Shown: positions 1 to 8,722, counted from the first letter of the stretch. The stretch is 64,000 nt of DNA from Vibrio splendidus (GCF_001557875.1 NZ_LNRF01000001.1:434001-498000), one strand, 5' to 3'. Numbers and translations are program-made. Notes: generated from the letters alone by a model not told the origin.

Positions 1-928
1 TGTCGTCAACCGAAACAAAGTGATTGCTGCAATCGCGCAGTACAGGCCACGTTACTGGGTTTGGCTCACCGCAAGCAAGGCCTGCCATGATGGAGTTCAT
101 CTCGCCCGTTACATTAACCATTTCACCTTTCTCGCCAGAGCGGAAAATACAATCTGCCGCTGCTGGTTCAGCAATGATGGTTTCAAATGTGTCAGCTCCC
201 AGTTTATCTGCAAGGTAACCCAACACACCACCTGCCATTGCGCCTACACCGGCTTGCAGAAGAACGTGAGTTGGAGCGCCAAACTCCAATGCTTGAGCTT
301 GCTCAACTGCTTCATCTGCCATTGTCATGTAGCCTTGAGAAATCCACGTTGGGATCTCTTCATAACCATCCCATGCCGTGTCTTGAACTAACATCCAACC
401 GTTGTCTTGAGCGGTTTGGTTCGCCATGCGTACCGTGTCGTCGTAGTTCACTTCTGTCACGATACATTCAGCGCCTAGGCCTTGAATACGGTTAACGCTT
501 GCTTGAGATGAACCTTTTGGCATATAAACCACGGCTTTTTGGCCCATTTCACGAGCAGCCCAAGCGACACCTGTACCATGGTTGCCTGCGGTTGCTGTAG
601 TAAAAACAAGTGGTTTTTCTAGTTTTGAAGCGACCGTTTTAAGGTTGACCTCAGATATATCAATGCCAAGGTGTTTTGCCAATTGGCGACCCAGAGCGTA
701 AGAACCGCCGAGTACCTTGAATGCATTCAAACCGAAGCGTTTTGATTCGTCTTTAACGAGGATCGCCTTAACACCAAGCTGTTTAGCAAGATGTGGAAGA
801 GACACGAGAGGAGTAGGTTGGTAGCCTTCGATCTGGCGGTGAAACTCACGCGCTTGTTGCGCTTGAGAAGCGGTAAACAGTTCGCAGACTTGACCAGTGT
901 AGAATGAATTTTTTGATAGTTTTAACAT
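1..928 (-). CDS. dpaL: Diaminopropionate ammonia-lyase, 3' end cut by window edge
   Basis: PLP enzyme predicted to convert 2,3-diaminopropionate to pyruvate and two ammonia in the cytoplasm. I translated the minus strand from ATG at 928; it stays open to base 1, giving about 309 residues of a family that usually has about 400. The PLP-lysine region reads DESKRFGLNAFK (Lys71), and TATAGNHGTGVAWAA, QDTAWDGYEEIPTWI and HVLLQAGVGAMAGG follow, closely resembling E. coli YgeX/DpaL as I remember it. It is the third gene of a minus-strand set behind the YheO-like regulator and RidA. RidA fits because this lyase makes reactive aminoacrylate or imine intermediates. The other reading, a threonine dehydratase or EutB-type lyase, is less likely given the DpaL-like motifs. 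The C-terminus is outside the window. Confidence 0.9.
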   Translation of the reverse strand, partial: MLKLSKNSFYTGQVCELFTASQAQQAREFHRQIEGYQPTPLVSLPHLAKQLGVKAILVKDESKRFGLNAFKVLGGSYALGRQLAKHLGIDISEVNLKTVASKLEKPLVFTTATAGNHGTGVAWAAREMGQKAVVYMPKGSSQASVNRIQGLGAECIVTEVNYDDTVRMANQTAQDNGWMLVQDTAWDGYEEIPTWISQGYMTMADEAVEQAQALEFGAPTHVLLQAGVGAMAGGVLGYLADKLGADTFETIIAEPAAADCIFRSGEKGEMVNVTGEMNSIMAGLACGEPNPVTWPVLRDCSNHFVSVDD

Positions 929-1051
929 AGGGCACACTTAGATACAGGCAGAGGATTTAAAGGCCATCAACGATGCTTAATGACCTTGTTTTTCGTTATA
1001 GCTTCACGTTATTGGATTAAGCTATACGTCTTCAATTAAAGCGGTTCGTGA

Positions 1052-1435
1052 TTACTTGATGTAAGCGATCGCTTCTACTTCAACTAATGCGTCTTTTGGT
1101 AGACGAGCCGCTTCAACACAAGAGCGTGCAGGTGCGTTCTCTGTACCAAATACTTCCGTGTACACCTCGTTAAATGCAACGAAGTTTTCCATATCAGATA
1201 AGAAACATGTGGTTTTAATAACGGTATCCAGTGAACCACCACTTTGTTCCAAAACTGCTTTTAGATTTTCTAGTGACATACGAGCTTGCTCTTTGATGCC
1301 ACCTTCAACAAACGCCATTGTTTTTGCATCAAGCGGTAATTGACCTGAAGTGAAGATTAGGTCTTTGAATGCCATACCTTGAGAGTAGGGGCCGATTGCT
1401 GCTGGTGCTAGATCTGTATGGATTTTTGTTTTCAT
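1052..1435 (-). CDS. ridA: RidA family enamine/imine deaminase
   Basis: 127 residues, the usual length for the Rid/YjgF/UK114 family, which hydrolyses 2-aminoacrylate and related imines released by PLP lyases. The hallmark GPYSQG is at residues 15-20, and PARSCVEAARLPKD supplies the conserved substrate-binding arginine (Arg104). I chose ATG at 1435 because the upstream AAGAGAAA is well placed as a ribosome binding site. A longer reading from 1510 would overlap the regulator gene and adds unconserved residues. It sits between the regulator (22 bases upstream) and dpaL (123 bases downstream), consistent with detoxifying the DpaL intermediate. Which Rid subfamily it belongs to cannot be told by eye. 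Confidence 0.92.
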   Translation of the reverse strand: MKTKIHTDLAPAAIGPYSQGMAFKDLIFTSGQLPLDAKTMAFVEGGIKEQARMSLENLKAVLEQSGGSLDTVIKTTCFLSDMENFVAFNEVYTEVFGTENAPARSCVEAARLPKDALVEVEAIAYIK

Positions 1436-1457
1436 TTCGTTTCTCTTTATAGGGTTT

Positions 1458-2135
1458 CTATGCTCTAAACTCGCGGATGTATTTGTAAATAGCGTGGCGA
1501 GTAATACCAAGACGCTCAGATACGAATGCTGTCGCCTCTTTTAATTCGAAAATACCGTTCTCAAGCAATAGCTTGGTAATGGCTTTGTTTCGACCTTTTA
1601 AGTTGACTGACTCATCGTTGTCGACTTCAAAAATAGCGTGCTCAAGCGCTTGCTCAATCACTTCTGTTGTTGAAGCTCCAAAGTTCTCATGCACACCCAC
1701 AGGGGCATGAGCCATGTCTGGCATTAAAGTTTTTATGATCTCAGGAAACGGGTGAGACAAGTTCATATTGATACAGAACAGCCCAATCGGTTTGCCATTT
1801 TCTCCAGCTAGCACACAGGTCGTAGATTTAAGCAGTGACCCATCTTTGCTGGTGGTGAAGTAACTCTTTGGCGTGACCTCACCAGTGCTCTCAAACACAC
1901 TCAGCATTTTCAGCCCTAGATCGGTGATAGGTGACCCTACTTCTCGACCCGTGTGGTGGCCGTTCACTATCTTCACTACCGACTTTTCAAAGCTCTCAAA
2001 TGAATGAATCACAACCTCACAGTGCGGACCAATAAAGTCGGCAATAGTTTCGGCTAAGCGAAAATTCAGTGCGAGATGCTCTCTATCATTGTCGGTGAAT
2101 TCAACGTTAAACGATTTATATGCTGATGCGTTCAT
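1458..2135 (-). CDS. YheO/DauR-like transcriptional regulator (PAS plus HTH)
   Basis: 225 residues. The N-terminal part (about 25-135) has the YheO-type PAS pattern: ETIADFIGPHCEVVIHSFE, then VNGHHTGREVGSPITDLGLK, then LKSTTCVLAGENGKPIGLFCINMNL. The C-terminal HTH (about 175-222) includes KEATAFVSERLGITRHAIYKYIREF. Relatives include DauR, the repressor of D-arginine catabolism, and TtdR-like factors near amino-acid genes. It is first in the minus-strand set with ridA and dpaL and diverges from the M24 gene, so control of both arms from the shared 342-base gap is the simplest reading. The effector is unknown; an amino acid or diamino acid is a guess from context. Confidence 0.85.
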   Translation of the reverse strand: MNASAYKSFNVEFTDNDREHLALNFRLAETIADFIGPHCEVVIHSFESFEKSVVKIVNGHHTGREVGSPITDLGLKMLSVFESTGEVTPKSYFTTSKDGSLLKSTTCVLAGENGKPIGLFCINMNLSHPFPEIIKTLMPDMAHAPVGVHENFGASTTEVIEQALEHAIFEVDNDESVNLKGRNKAITKLLLENGIFELKEATAFVSERLGITRHAIYKYIREFRA

Positions 2136-2477
2136 TTTAGACCACTGTTGTTAACTTTAATTGCCTTTCATTATCTTTGGTTAATCGATGTATTTCAAGT
2201 TGCCAATTAACTTTATGTAACTATAAGACTATATCTTCGCTCCCTACACAAGCCTAAAGTTACAAATAAGTACCCAAAATTGATCGTAATCAACAATATT
2301 TCCAGTTTTAGATGGTTTCTGGTCACTATAGTTAACCCTAAGATCTTGGTCACATTATTTAACTGAAATGTCAGTAAGATGCTCAGCGTAACGTAAATAA
2401 AATTGAACTATAGGGTTGGTTACTGGTTGTGAAGAGCAGCAGAAGTGCCTACCTAAATACAATAATTAGAGGTTCCA
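2136..2477. promoter_or_regulatory. Divergent intergenic region between the regulator and M24 arms
   Basis: 342 AT-rich bases with no convincing ORF, between two divergent transcription units. GGTCAC occurs twice about 25 bases apart (near 2320 and 2347). TAACCCTA (near 2333) and TAGGGTTG (near 2411) form a distant inverted pair. AGAGGTTCC sits directly before ATG 2478 and is the likely ribosome binding site of the M24 gene. No operator can be assigned with confidence. Confidence 0.5.
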
Positions 2478-3641
2478 ATGACTAACTACCTAAACCGCGG
2501 CTTTGAACAAGCTGAGTTTGAACACAGAACATCACGCGCTCAAAAAGTCATGCATGAGATGAATCTGGATGCGATGATTTTCACAACCGAGCCAAACGTT
2601 CGCTACTTTACTGGCTTCCACACTCAGTTTTGGCACAGCCCAACTCGTCCATGGTTTGTCATCGTTCCTGCAGAAGGAAAGCCGATTGCGATTGTTCCTG
2701 AAATCGGAGCAAGTGGTATGGCGGGAACATGGGTCGACAACATTATTACTTGGCCTTCTCCTCGTCCTGAAGATGATGGCATTAGCTTAGTAGCTAGCGC
2801 ATTGAACTCTCTGCCTTGTCGTCATGGCCGAGTGGGCGCAACGCTGGGCATTGAATCTCACCTACGTATGCCGGTGAACAACTACTTGAAATTAACCACC
2901 ATGGTTAAGAAAGACTTTGTTGATGTGTCTTTAGCAATGCATGAGCTTCGTCAGATTAAATCACAAGCTGAAATCGAAAAAACTCGCGAAATCTGCCGCA
3001 TTACTAATGTTGGGTTTAGCAAGATTCCGGGTTACGCACAAGCCGGCATGACCGAGCGTGAAATCTGTAAACAGTTCCGTATCGATATGTTGTTAGAAGG
3101 TGCGGACGAATGCCCTTACATCATCGCAGGCTCAGGGCCTGATGGTTATGACAGCATCATCATGGGTCCTACCGATCGCATTATTGAACCGGGAGATGTG
3201 TTGATCATCGATACGGGCGCCGTACGTGATGGTTACTTCTCTGATTTCGACCGCAACTGGGCATTTGGTCATGCAAGTGAGCAAACCAAAGCGGCATACC
3301 GCGCTACTTACGAAGCAACAACTAAAGGTTTCGAGGCTGCGAAACCGGGCGCAACCACGACGGATATCTACAACGCGATGTGGGGAGTACTAGAAGCTAA
3401 TGGTGCATTGGGTAACGACGTTGGTCGTCTTGGCCACGGTTTAGGTATGGAACTGACAGAGCGCCCGTCTAACACCGCTACCGACAACACAGTACTTAAG
3501 CCTGGCATGGTGATGACGCTAGAACCGGGCATGGTTTACGCACCGGGTAAGTCGATGGTTCACGAAGAGAACATCGTGATCACTGAAGACGGCGCTGAAT
3601 GGTTGAGCGAACGAGCTGAACCAGAACTGATCATTATTTAG
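2478..3641 (+). CDS. M24 family metallohydrolase, Xaa-Pro peptidase / ectoine hydrolase (DoeA/EutD) type
   Basis: 387 residues with a creatinase-like N-terminal domain (about 1-155) and a pita-bread metallopeptidase domain (about 165-380). All five expected metal ligands are visible: Asp245 (IIDTG), Asp256 (YFSDFDRNW), His320 (GRLGHGLGMELTE), Glu349 (LEPGM) and Glu364 (HEENIVI). Members of this family cleave Xaa-Pro bonds, creatine or the ectoine ring. Here it opens an operon with a EutA-like protein, three EamA transporters and an M20 deacylase and faces dpaL/ridA, which argues for a small catabolic substrate rather than peptides. Exact substrate unknown. Confidence 0.88.
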   Translation: MTNYLNRGFEQAEFEHRTSRAQKVMHEMNLDAMIFTTEPNVRYFTGFHTQFWHSPTRPWFVIVPAEGKPIAIVPEIGASGMAGTWVDNIITWPSPRPEDDGISLVASALNSLPCRHGRVGATLGIESHLRMPVNNYLKLTTMVKKDFVDVSLAMHELRQIKSQAEIEKTREICRITNVGFSKIPGYAQAGMTEREICKQFRIDMLLEGADECPYIIAGSGPDGYDSIIMGPTDRIIEPGDVLIIDTGAVRDGYFSDFDRNWAFGHASEQTKAAYRATYEATTKGFEAAKPGATTTDIYNAMWGVLEANGALGNDVGRLGHGLGMELTERPSNTATDNTVLKPGMVMTLEPGMVYAPGKSMVHEENIVITEDGAEWLSERAEPELIII

Positions 3642-3736
3642 CTAAAAATTTAGCACCGTACAAATTTAACACCCTACAAAAGCTGACTCTGGACTCTGGA
3701 GTCAGCACATAAAAACTATAAAAATACGAGTTTCTC

Positions 3737-4507
3737 ATGCAAACAATAGAACAGTTTCGACAATTTGAAATCCCATTACAGCACGTTCAGGCTCCAAGGA
3801 TTGGTCGAGTTCATATCGGTTTAGTGCAACTAAGTACTGACCACTCTTTAGAGATGGACTGGGCAAAATTACTGGGCACACAAGCAGGAGTGTTTAGCTC
3901 CCGTGTTTATTACAGTAGCGAAATGACTCCAGAAGCACTCGACCAAATTGCGGTTGGGATCAGCGAAGCATCCGATCTGATAGCGACGGGTTTACCCATG
4001 GATGTCATGGCGTTTGGTTGCACTTCAGCTTCTATCATTATCGGTGAAGAAAAAGTCGCTAACCTTCTTACACAAAATCGCGGTGATATTCCCGCAACCA
4101 ATCCATGGACAGCTGCTCAAGCCGCATTTAAGCACTTGGGTGCAAAAAAAGTTGCCGTGTTTTCCCCCTACCCAACAGAAGTGAACTTCCCTCTTTATCA
4201 ACAACTGATTGCTGCTGGCTTTGAAGTTCCTGTCTTAGGTTCACTTGGCATTGAGAAAGACACTGACATCACGACGGTTTCAAAGGAATCAATGATGGAA
4301 GCGTTGAGCAAAATGTTGCCGGGCTCTGGTACCGATGTGGTGTTTATGTCTTGCACCAACCTTCGTGTTCTTGACCACATTCAAGAGATTGAAGATCAAT
4401 TTGGTATCCCAGTCGTGTGCAGCAACTCTGCGATGTTCTGGCACTGCATGCACTTAGTCGGCAACAAAGCTCAATGTCCAGGTTACGGACAATTGCTAAA
4501 TCAATAG
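3737..4507 (+). CDS. Asp/Glu racemase superfamily protein, EutA / maleate cis-trans isomerase-like
   Basis: 256 residues, typical length for the maleate isomerase / arylmalonate decarboxylase / EutA group. Two cysteines lie in the expected motifs: Cys95 in MAFGCTSAS and Cys206 in VFMSCTNLR. These correspond to the paired catalytic cysteines used for proton transfer or thioester-like chemistry at the alpha carbon. A GLP turn (85-88) precedes the first. Ectoine clusters of other bacteria carry a EutA protein of this family. The gene lies 95 bases after the M24 gene and 26 bases before the first EamA gene, so it is probably in the same operon. The reaction could be isomerisation, racemisation or decarboxylation; sequence alone does not decide. 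Confidence 0.82.
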   Translation: MQTIEQFRQFEIPLQHVQAPRIGRVHIGLVQLSTDHSLEMDWAKLLGTQAGVFSSRVYYSSEMTPEALDQIAVGISEASDLIATGLPMDVMAFGCTSASIIIGEEKVANLLTQNRGDIPATNPWTAAQAAFKHLGAKKVAVFSPYPTEVNFPLYQQLIAAGFEVPVLGSLGIEKDTDITTVSKESMMEALSKMLPGSGTDVVFMSCTNLRVLDHIQEIEDQFGIPVVCSNSAMFWHCMHLVGNKAQCPGYGQLLNQ

Positions 4508-4533
4508 CAACCAATGAATAAAGGAATTTTAAG

Positions 4534-5496
4534 ATGAGTAATACAACTAAAGGTTGGTTAGCTGCCATTTTCATTGGCATGCTTTGGGGTATTCCGTGGA
4601 TCGTAGGGACACCCATTTTAGAAGTAATGGACGCACAAGTCTTGGTATGGGTTCGCTATACCGTCGCTTTCATTACTCTGTTTGTGATTATCCAAGTCAG
4701 CAATGCAATGGGTAAACCACAGAAAAAAGTCGATTTTAAACTTAATTGGGCAAACCGACACGACATCTTCTGGGCGGCATGTTGCGGCATTATTGGTCAA
4801 GGTGCTTTCAGTTTTCTATCGTTCCTATCTCTTGATTACATTACTGCTTCAGAAAACGGCGTGATCCAAGGCCTTATCCCGATCATCATTTTGTGTGTCG
4901 GTTTCCTTCGCCACGGCGAGCGTTTTACACCACTACAAATCTTGGCAGCTGTTGGCGCCTTCGTTGGTGTCGCTATTTTGGTCATGGACCCTTCTGTTGA
5001 AGGCAGCGGATTTAACATTGGTCACTTGATCTGTCTGGGTAGTGCCGCGAGCTTCTCTACGATGGCTTATGCTCGTGCCAAGCTTGCTGAGAAATATGGT
5101 TCAGTAGCGACGATGTATCACCAGTTTGTTTTTGCGGCAATTGGCTTCGGTCTTTACCTACTGGTTGTCGGCGCCGATTTCTCTTCAGCTCTCGGTATTT
5201 TCAGTTCTCCACTTCGTATGGCTTGTATTGCAATTCTGGGTGTGGGTATTTCAGGTATCAGCTACCTAATCTACATCTATGCAATGGAACGAGTCGGCGT
5301 AGACGGAACGGGTATGGCACTTAACTTGATGCCTCTGTCTTCTTTCGTCCTGGCTGTGTTTGCTCTCGGTGAAGCGGTAACGCCAATGCGACTACTAGCG
5401 ATTGCAGTCGTTATTGGCTCAATGATGCTGTTCATGAAGTTTGGTAAGGCGAAGAAAAAAGCGCCTCAGCTGAAAACGGCGACAGACGTTAACTAG
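4534..5496 (+). CDS. EamA (DMT) family transporter, copy 1 of 3
   Basis: 320 residues and about ten hydrophobic segments in two EamA repeats (about 5-145 and 160-305). The motif WGIPWIVGTPILEVMD begins the first repeat, and ENGVIQGLIPIIIL lies mid-protein. It ends in a lysine-rich tail (KFGKAKKKAPQ). This inner-membrane superfamily includes amino-acid and metabolite carriers, mostly exporters. The start at 4534 follows AAGGAATTTTAAG. It is much closer to copy 3 (6576-7538) than to copy 2 (5577-6572): both share LVWVRY/LVWLRY and SFLSFLSLDYI. Direction and substrate are unknown; in a catabolic operon uptake is possible. Confidence 0.9.
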   Translation: MSNTTKGWLAAIFIGMLWGIPWIVGTPILEVMDAQVLVWVRYTVAFITLFVIIQVSNAMGKPQKKVDFKLNWANRHDIFWAACCGIIGQGAFSFLSFLSLDYITASENGVIQGLIPIIILCVGFLRHGERFTPLQILAAVGAFVGVAILVMDPSVEGSGFNIGHLICLGSAASFSTMAYARAKLAEKYGSVATMYHQFVFAAIGFGLYLLVVGADFSSALGIFSSPLRMACIAILGVGISGISYLIYIYAMERVGVDGTGMALNLMPLSSFVLAVFALGEAVTPMRLLAIAVVIGSMMLFMKFGKAKKKAPQLKTATDVN

Positions 5497-5529
5497 CGAA
5501 AAACCACTAAATAAAATTATGAGTAACAA

Positions 5530-5547
5530 GGCGGTGTGCGCACCGCC
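5530..5547. repeat. GC-rich hairpin between EamA genes 1 and 2
   Basis: GGCGGTG and CACCGCC form a perfect 7-bp stem around a TGCG loop in an AT-rich gap, 33 bases after the stop of the first EamA gene. No T run follows on either strand, so it is more likely an intra-operon stabiliser or processing hairpin than a terminator. Confidence 0.6.
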
Positions 5548-5576
5548 GTTACCTAAAAATTATGGAAGATAGACAG

Positions 5577-6572
5577 ATGAACACAACAAACAGAGACACA
5601 TTTTTAGGATGGACTGCTGCCATTGCTGTTGCCTGTATCTGGGGCGTAACTGGGGTGGTATCTAAGCCGCTTTCTATGGCTGTTGACCCGATGACATTGG
5701 TATTTTTCCGCTACGTTACTGCGGTAATTGGCCTTTCCACCATTTTCTTTTTTACATCACGTAGCAAAAGCTTAAGCGCTGACTTGGGTTCTTCGTTAAA
5801 GATCGATACCAAAGATATTGGTCGCATTGCGCTTTGTGGCATCGTTGGACAAGGGGTGTTTTCACTGTTCAACTTCCTTTCTCTTTCTCACATTGGTGCG
5901 ACTGAAAACGGTGTTATTCAAGGCATGCAGCCGTTCGCGACGGTTTTCTTTGGCATGATGTTTATGAACTTCCGCATGAACAAGATTCAGTGGGGTGCTT
6001 TCATTGCTTCGGCGGTTTGTATTTACGCAATGAGTGTTGGCCCGACAAACTCCATTGAAGGTGGTACGCCACTACTAGGTTACGTTTACGTGACGTGTTC
6101 AATGTTGGCGTTAGCGTGGACAGCTCACTTACGAGCTAGTTTAGCGGACAAATACGGTTCAGTTGTTTCGATGCTTTACCAATACATCTCAGTTGCAGTA
6201 ATGGGCATCATCGTTGTATTGACCATGGGCTTAGACCTATCTCAGATTTACATTATCTTCTCTAGCCCGCTGTTAATTGCTTTGCTTATTTTCTTAGGTA
6301 CGGGTATCTCTGGCGGTAGCTACTTGATTCAATTGTATTCTTTCAAGCGTATCGGTGTCGAAAAGGCAACGATGGCATTAAATCTCATGCCTTTGGTTGG
6401 CTACTTAGTGGCGGTTTTAACACTTGGCGAACAGATGGCAATGGGTAAAACCATCGTTGTTTCATTAATTGTGGTCGCACTTTACGTGTTTACGAAGTTT
6501 GAGACAAAGCAGGAAGAGCAATCATCAGAAAATTTAGCTTGCGATAAAAAAGCAACACCAGAAGCTAGCTAA
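5577..6572 (+). CDS. EamA (DMT) family transporter, copy 2 of 3
   Basis: 331 residues from ATG 5577 (MNTTNRDTF). I prefer this start to ATG 5562 because GGAAG then sits 8 bases upstream. About ten membrane segments in two EamA repeats; WGVTGVVSKPLSMAVDPMT and ENGVIQGMQPFATVFFG mark the first repeat and GISGGSYLIQLY the second. A charged tail (KKATPEAS) ends the protein. This is the most divergent of the three tandem paralogues. Its stop is followed within 4 bases by the start of copy 3, so the two are translationally linked. Substrate unknown. Confidence 0.9.
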   Translation: MNTTNRDTFLGWTAAIAVACIWGVTGVVSKPLSMAVDPMTLVFFRYVTAVIGLSTIFFFTSRSKSLSADLGSSLKIDTKDIGRIALCGIVGQGVFSLFNFLSLSHIGATENGVIQGMQPFATVFFGMMFMNFRMNKIQWGAFIASAVCIYAMSVGPTNSIEGGTPLLGYVYVTCSMLALAWTAHLRASLADKYGSVVSMLYQYISVAVMGIIVVLTMGLDLSQIYIIFSSPLLIALLIFLGTGISGGSYLIQLYSFKRIGVEKATMALNLMPLVGYLVAVLTLGEQMAMGKTIVVSLIVVALYVFTKFETKQEEQSSENLACDKKATPEAS

Positions 6573-6575
6573 GTG

Positions 6576-7538
6576 ATGAAATCAGTGACTAAAGGTTGGA
6601 TGGCAGCGATTGGCGTAGGGTTGTTATGGGGTTCAGAGGGCGCATTAGCTACCTTGCCATTACAAACCATTGATGCGCGATTGTTGGTGTGGCTACGCTA
6701 CATGATGGCATTCTTTGTTTTATCTTTAGTCCTGATTTTCTCGGCAATGCTCCACAAGAAAACTCAAAGCAAACCGAAGTTGGCGTTTAGTTGGGCTAAT
6801 CGGAGCGATCTATTCAAGTTGTTGGTATGCGGTGTCGTTGGCCAAGGTTTGTTTAGCTTTCTTTCGTTTCTCTCGTTGGACTATATTTCACTGTCAGAAA
6901 ATGGCGTCATTCAGGGACTTGTTCCCATTGCTATCTTGGCGATAGGTCAGATTTTTTACGGCGCTCGATTTACTCGCATGCAAATCGTCTCTAGCGGAAT
7001 TGCTTTGGTTGGCGTCAGCATGTTAGTGCTCGCTCCTCCGTTTACGTCTCAAGATAGAGGAGTAAACATCGGGCACCTGATTTGTCTATTGAGTGTGCTG
7101 AGCTTTGCGTCGGTGACTCATTTGCGCGCTCAGCTTGCAGAAAAATACGGTGCAACTTGCACCATGCATTATCAATTTGGTTTTGCGGCGGTTGGATTTT
7201 TCATTTACTTACTGGTTTCAGGCCTTGATGTACCAAGCCTGTTACTGGTGATTCGCCCTTCTTGGTCGTTACTCTGCATTATCGTGCTAGGTGGCTTTGT
7301 ATCAGGGCTGGGCTACATCGCATACATATACGGCATAGAGCGTGTTGGTGTTGAAGGCAGCAGTATGGCTTTAAACCTCATCCCTATGTCTGCATTTTTC
7401 ATCGCTGTTTTGGTGTTTGGAGAACCCATCACACCTTTTAGGGCGCTGGCTGTTGGCTTGATTATTGTGGCAATGATGCTATTTGCTGCATCCAACAAGT
7501 CCCGCGAGATGACACCTAAAACAGTTTTAACAAATTAA
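6576..7538 (+). CDS. EamA (DMT) family transporter, copy 3 of 3
   Basis: 320 residues from ATG 6576; a GTG at 6573 directly before it is the alternative and adds one residue. Ten predicted membrane segments in two EamA repeats, with WGSEGALATLPLQTIDA, SFLSFLSLDYISLSENGVIQGL and GFVSGLGYIAYIYG. By eye it aligns along its whole length with copy 1, so these two probably arose by a local duplication. The M20 gene follows 24 bases downstream. The substrate is unknown; the three carriers may differ in specificity for pathway compounds. Confidence 0.9.
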   Translation: MKSVTKGWMAAIGVGLLWGSEGALATLPLQTIDARLLVWLRYMMAFFVLSLVLIFSAMLHKKTQSKPKLAFSWANRSDLFKLLVCGVVGQGLFSFLSFLSLDYISLSENGVIQGLVPIAILAIGQIFYGARFTRMQIVSSGIALVGVSMLVLAPPFTSQDRGVNIGHLICLLSVLSFASVTHLRAQLAEKYGATCTMHYQFGFAAVGFFIYLLVSGLDVPSLLLVIRPSWSLLCIIVLGGFVSGLGYIAYIYGIERVGVEGSSMALNLIPMSAFFIAVLVFGEPITPFRALAVGLIIVAMMLFAASNKSREMTPKTVLTN

Positions 7539-7562
7539 TTTTAAGTATTTATTGGAGTTTCC

Positions 7563-8714
7563 ATGACTAACATTGCCAACGTTACAGAATGGCGCCGCCA
7601 TTTACATCAGTACCCAGAGTTCGGTACTGAAGAGTTCATAACATCTGAATTTGTAGCGAACAAGCTCGAAGAGTTCGGCATTGAAGTTCACCGCGGTATT
7701 GGCGGAACAGGTGTGCTTGGAATTCTGAAAAATGGCACAAGCGATCGCTCGATTGGTCTACGTGCGGATATGGATGCGCTGCGCATTCATGAACAGAACA
7801 CTTTTTGTCACGCTTCAAAACATGAAGGAGCGATGCACGCTTGTGGACATGATGGCCATACCGCGATGCTACTGGGTGCGGCGCAAGAGTTAGCAACCAG
7901 TAAGCAATTCGATGGCACTGTATACTTCATTTTCCAACCAGATGAAGAGCGAGGCACAGGAGCGAAAGCGATGATCGCTGATGGCCTGTTCACTCGTTGG
8001 AATATGGATGCGATTTACGCTATGCATAACTTACCGGGTATTCCAGAAGGTAAATTTGTGACTCGTCCAAGCTCGCTTATGGCAAGTGAAAGCAGTTTTG
8101 AGATTGTGATCAAAGCGACGGGCGGCCACGCGGCGATGCCACACATGGGAACCGATCCGATTGTTGTTGGAGCTCAGGTGGTCACAGCACTGCAAACCAT
8201 CGTTTCGCGTAATTTGAGCGCGATTGATGAGACGGCGGTTATCTCGGTGACTAACTTTGTTACCAATGGCACCGTGAATGTGATTCCTTCGCAAGTGACT
8301 ATTTCTGGTGACACTCGCAGCTTTACCGATCAAGCATTGCATAAAATTGAGAAAGCGATTGAGCGTGTCGTCGCTGGCCAGTGCATGTCGGCAGGTGTTG
8401 ATTATCAATACCACTTCAACAACAGCTTCTTATCAACGATTAACACGCCTGAAGAGACGGCTCATGCAGTGAAAGCAGCACAAGCGGTTGTTGGTGAAGA
8501 GAATGTGAATGGAGCTTGTGAACGCTTCACCATCAGTGAGGATTTCTCGTTCATGTTACGCGAAGTAAAAGGGTGCTATGTGCTAGTTGGGAATGGTGTC
8601 GGTGAATGTGGAGGCACTGCGCTCCATAACCCACACTACGATTTCAACGATAATATTCTGGAACATGGCGTTGGGTTCTGGAAGACGCTTGTAGAGCAAC
8701 AATTGTCACAATAG
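7563..8714 (+). CDS. M20D family amidohydrolase / N-acyl amino acid deacylase
   Basis: 383 residues, normal for the M20D group (hippurate hydrolase, N-acetyldiaminopimelate deacetylase, IAA-amino acid hydrolase). RRHLHQYPEFGTEEF opens the protein. Metal ligands are in MHACGHDGHT (Cys94, His96) and QPDEERGTG (catalytic Glu near 128), and LHNPHYDFND supplies the C-terminal histidine. The dimerisation domain insertion (about 180-290) contains GGHAAMPHMGTDPI. TTGGAGTTTCC is the ribosome binding site for ATG 7563. As last gene of the operon it probably removes an acyl group from an amino-acid-like intermediate, a job done by DoeB or EutE in ectoine pathways; that link is inference. Confidence 0.88.
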   Translation: MTNIANVTEWRRHLHQYPEFGTEEFITSEFVANKLEEFGIEVHRGIGGTGVLGILKNGTSDRSIGLRADMDALRIHEQNTFCHASKHEGAMHACGHDGHTAMLLGAAQELATSKQFDGTVYFIFQPDEERGTGAKAMIADGLFTRWNMDAIYAMHNLPGIPEGKFVTRPSSLMASESSFEIVIKATGGHAAMPHMGTDPIVVGAQVVTALQTIVSRNLSAIDETAVISVTNFVTNGTVNVIPSQVTISGDTRSFTDQALHKIEKAIERVVAGQCMSAGVDYQYHFNNSFLSTINTPEETAHAVKAAQAVVGEENVNGACERFTISEDFSFMLREVKGCYVLVGNGVGECGGTALHNPHYDFNDNILEHGVGFWKTLVEQQLSQ

Positions 8715-8722
8715 ATAGATGA

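Noticed and set aside
187..495. ORF on the plus strand over the dpaL gene
   Set aside because: It is antisense to a clear PLP lyase with conserved motifs and has no ribosome binding site.
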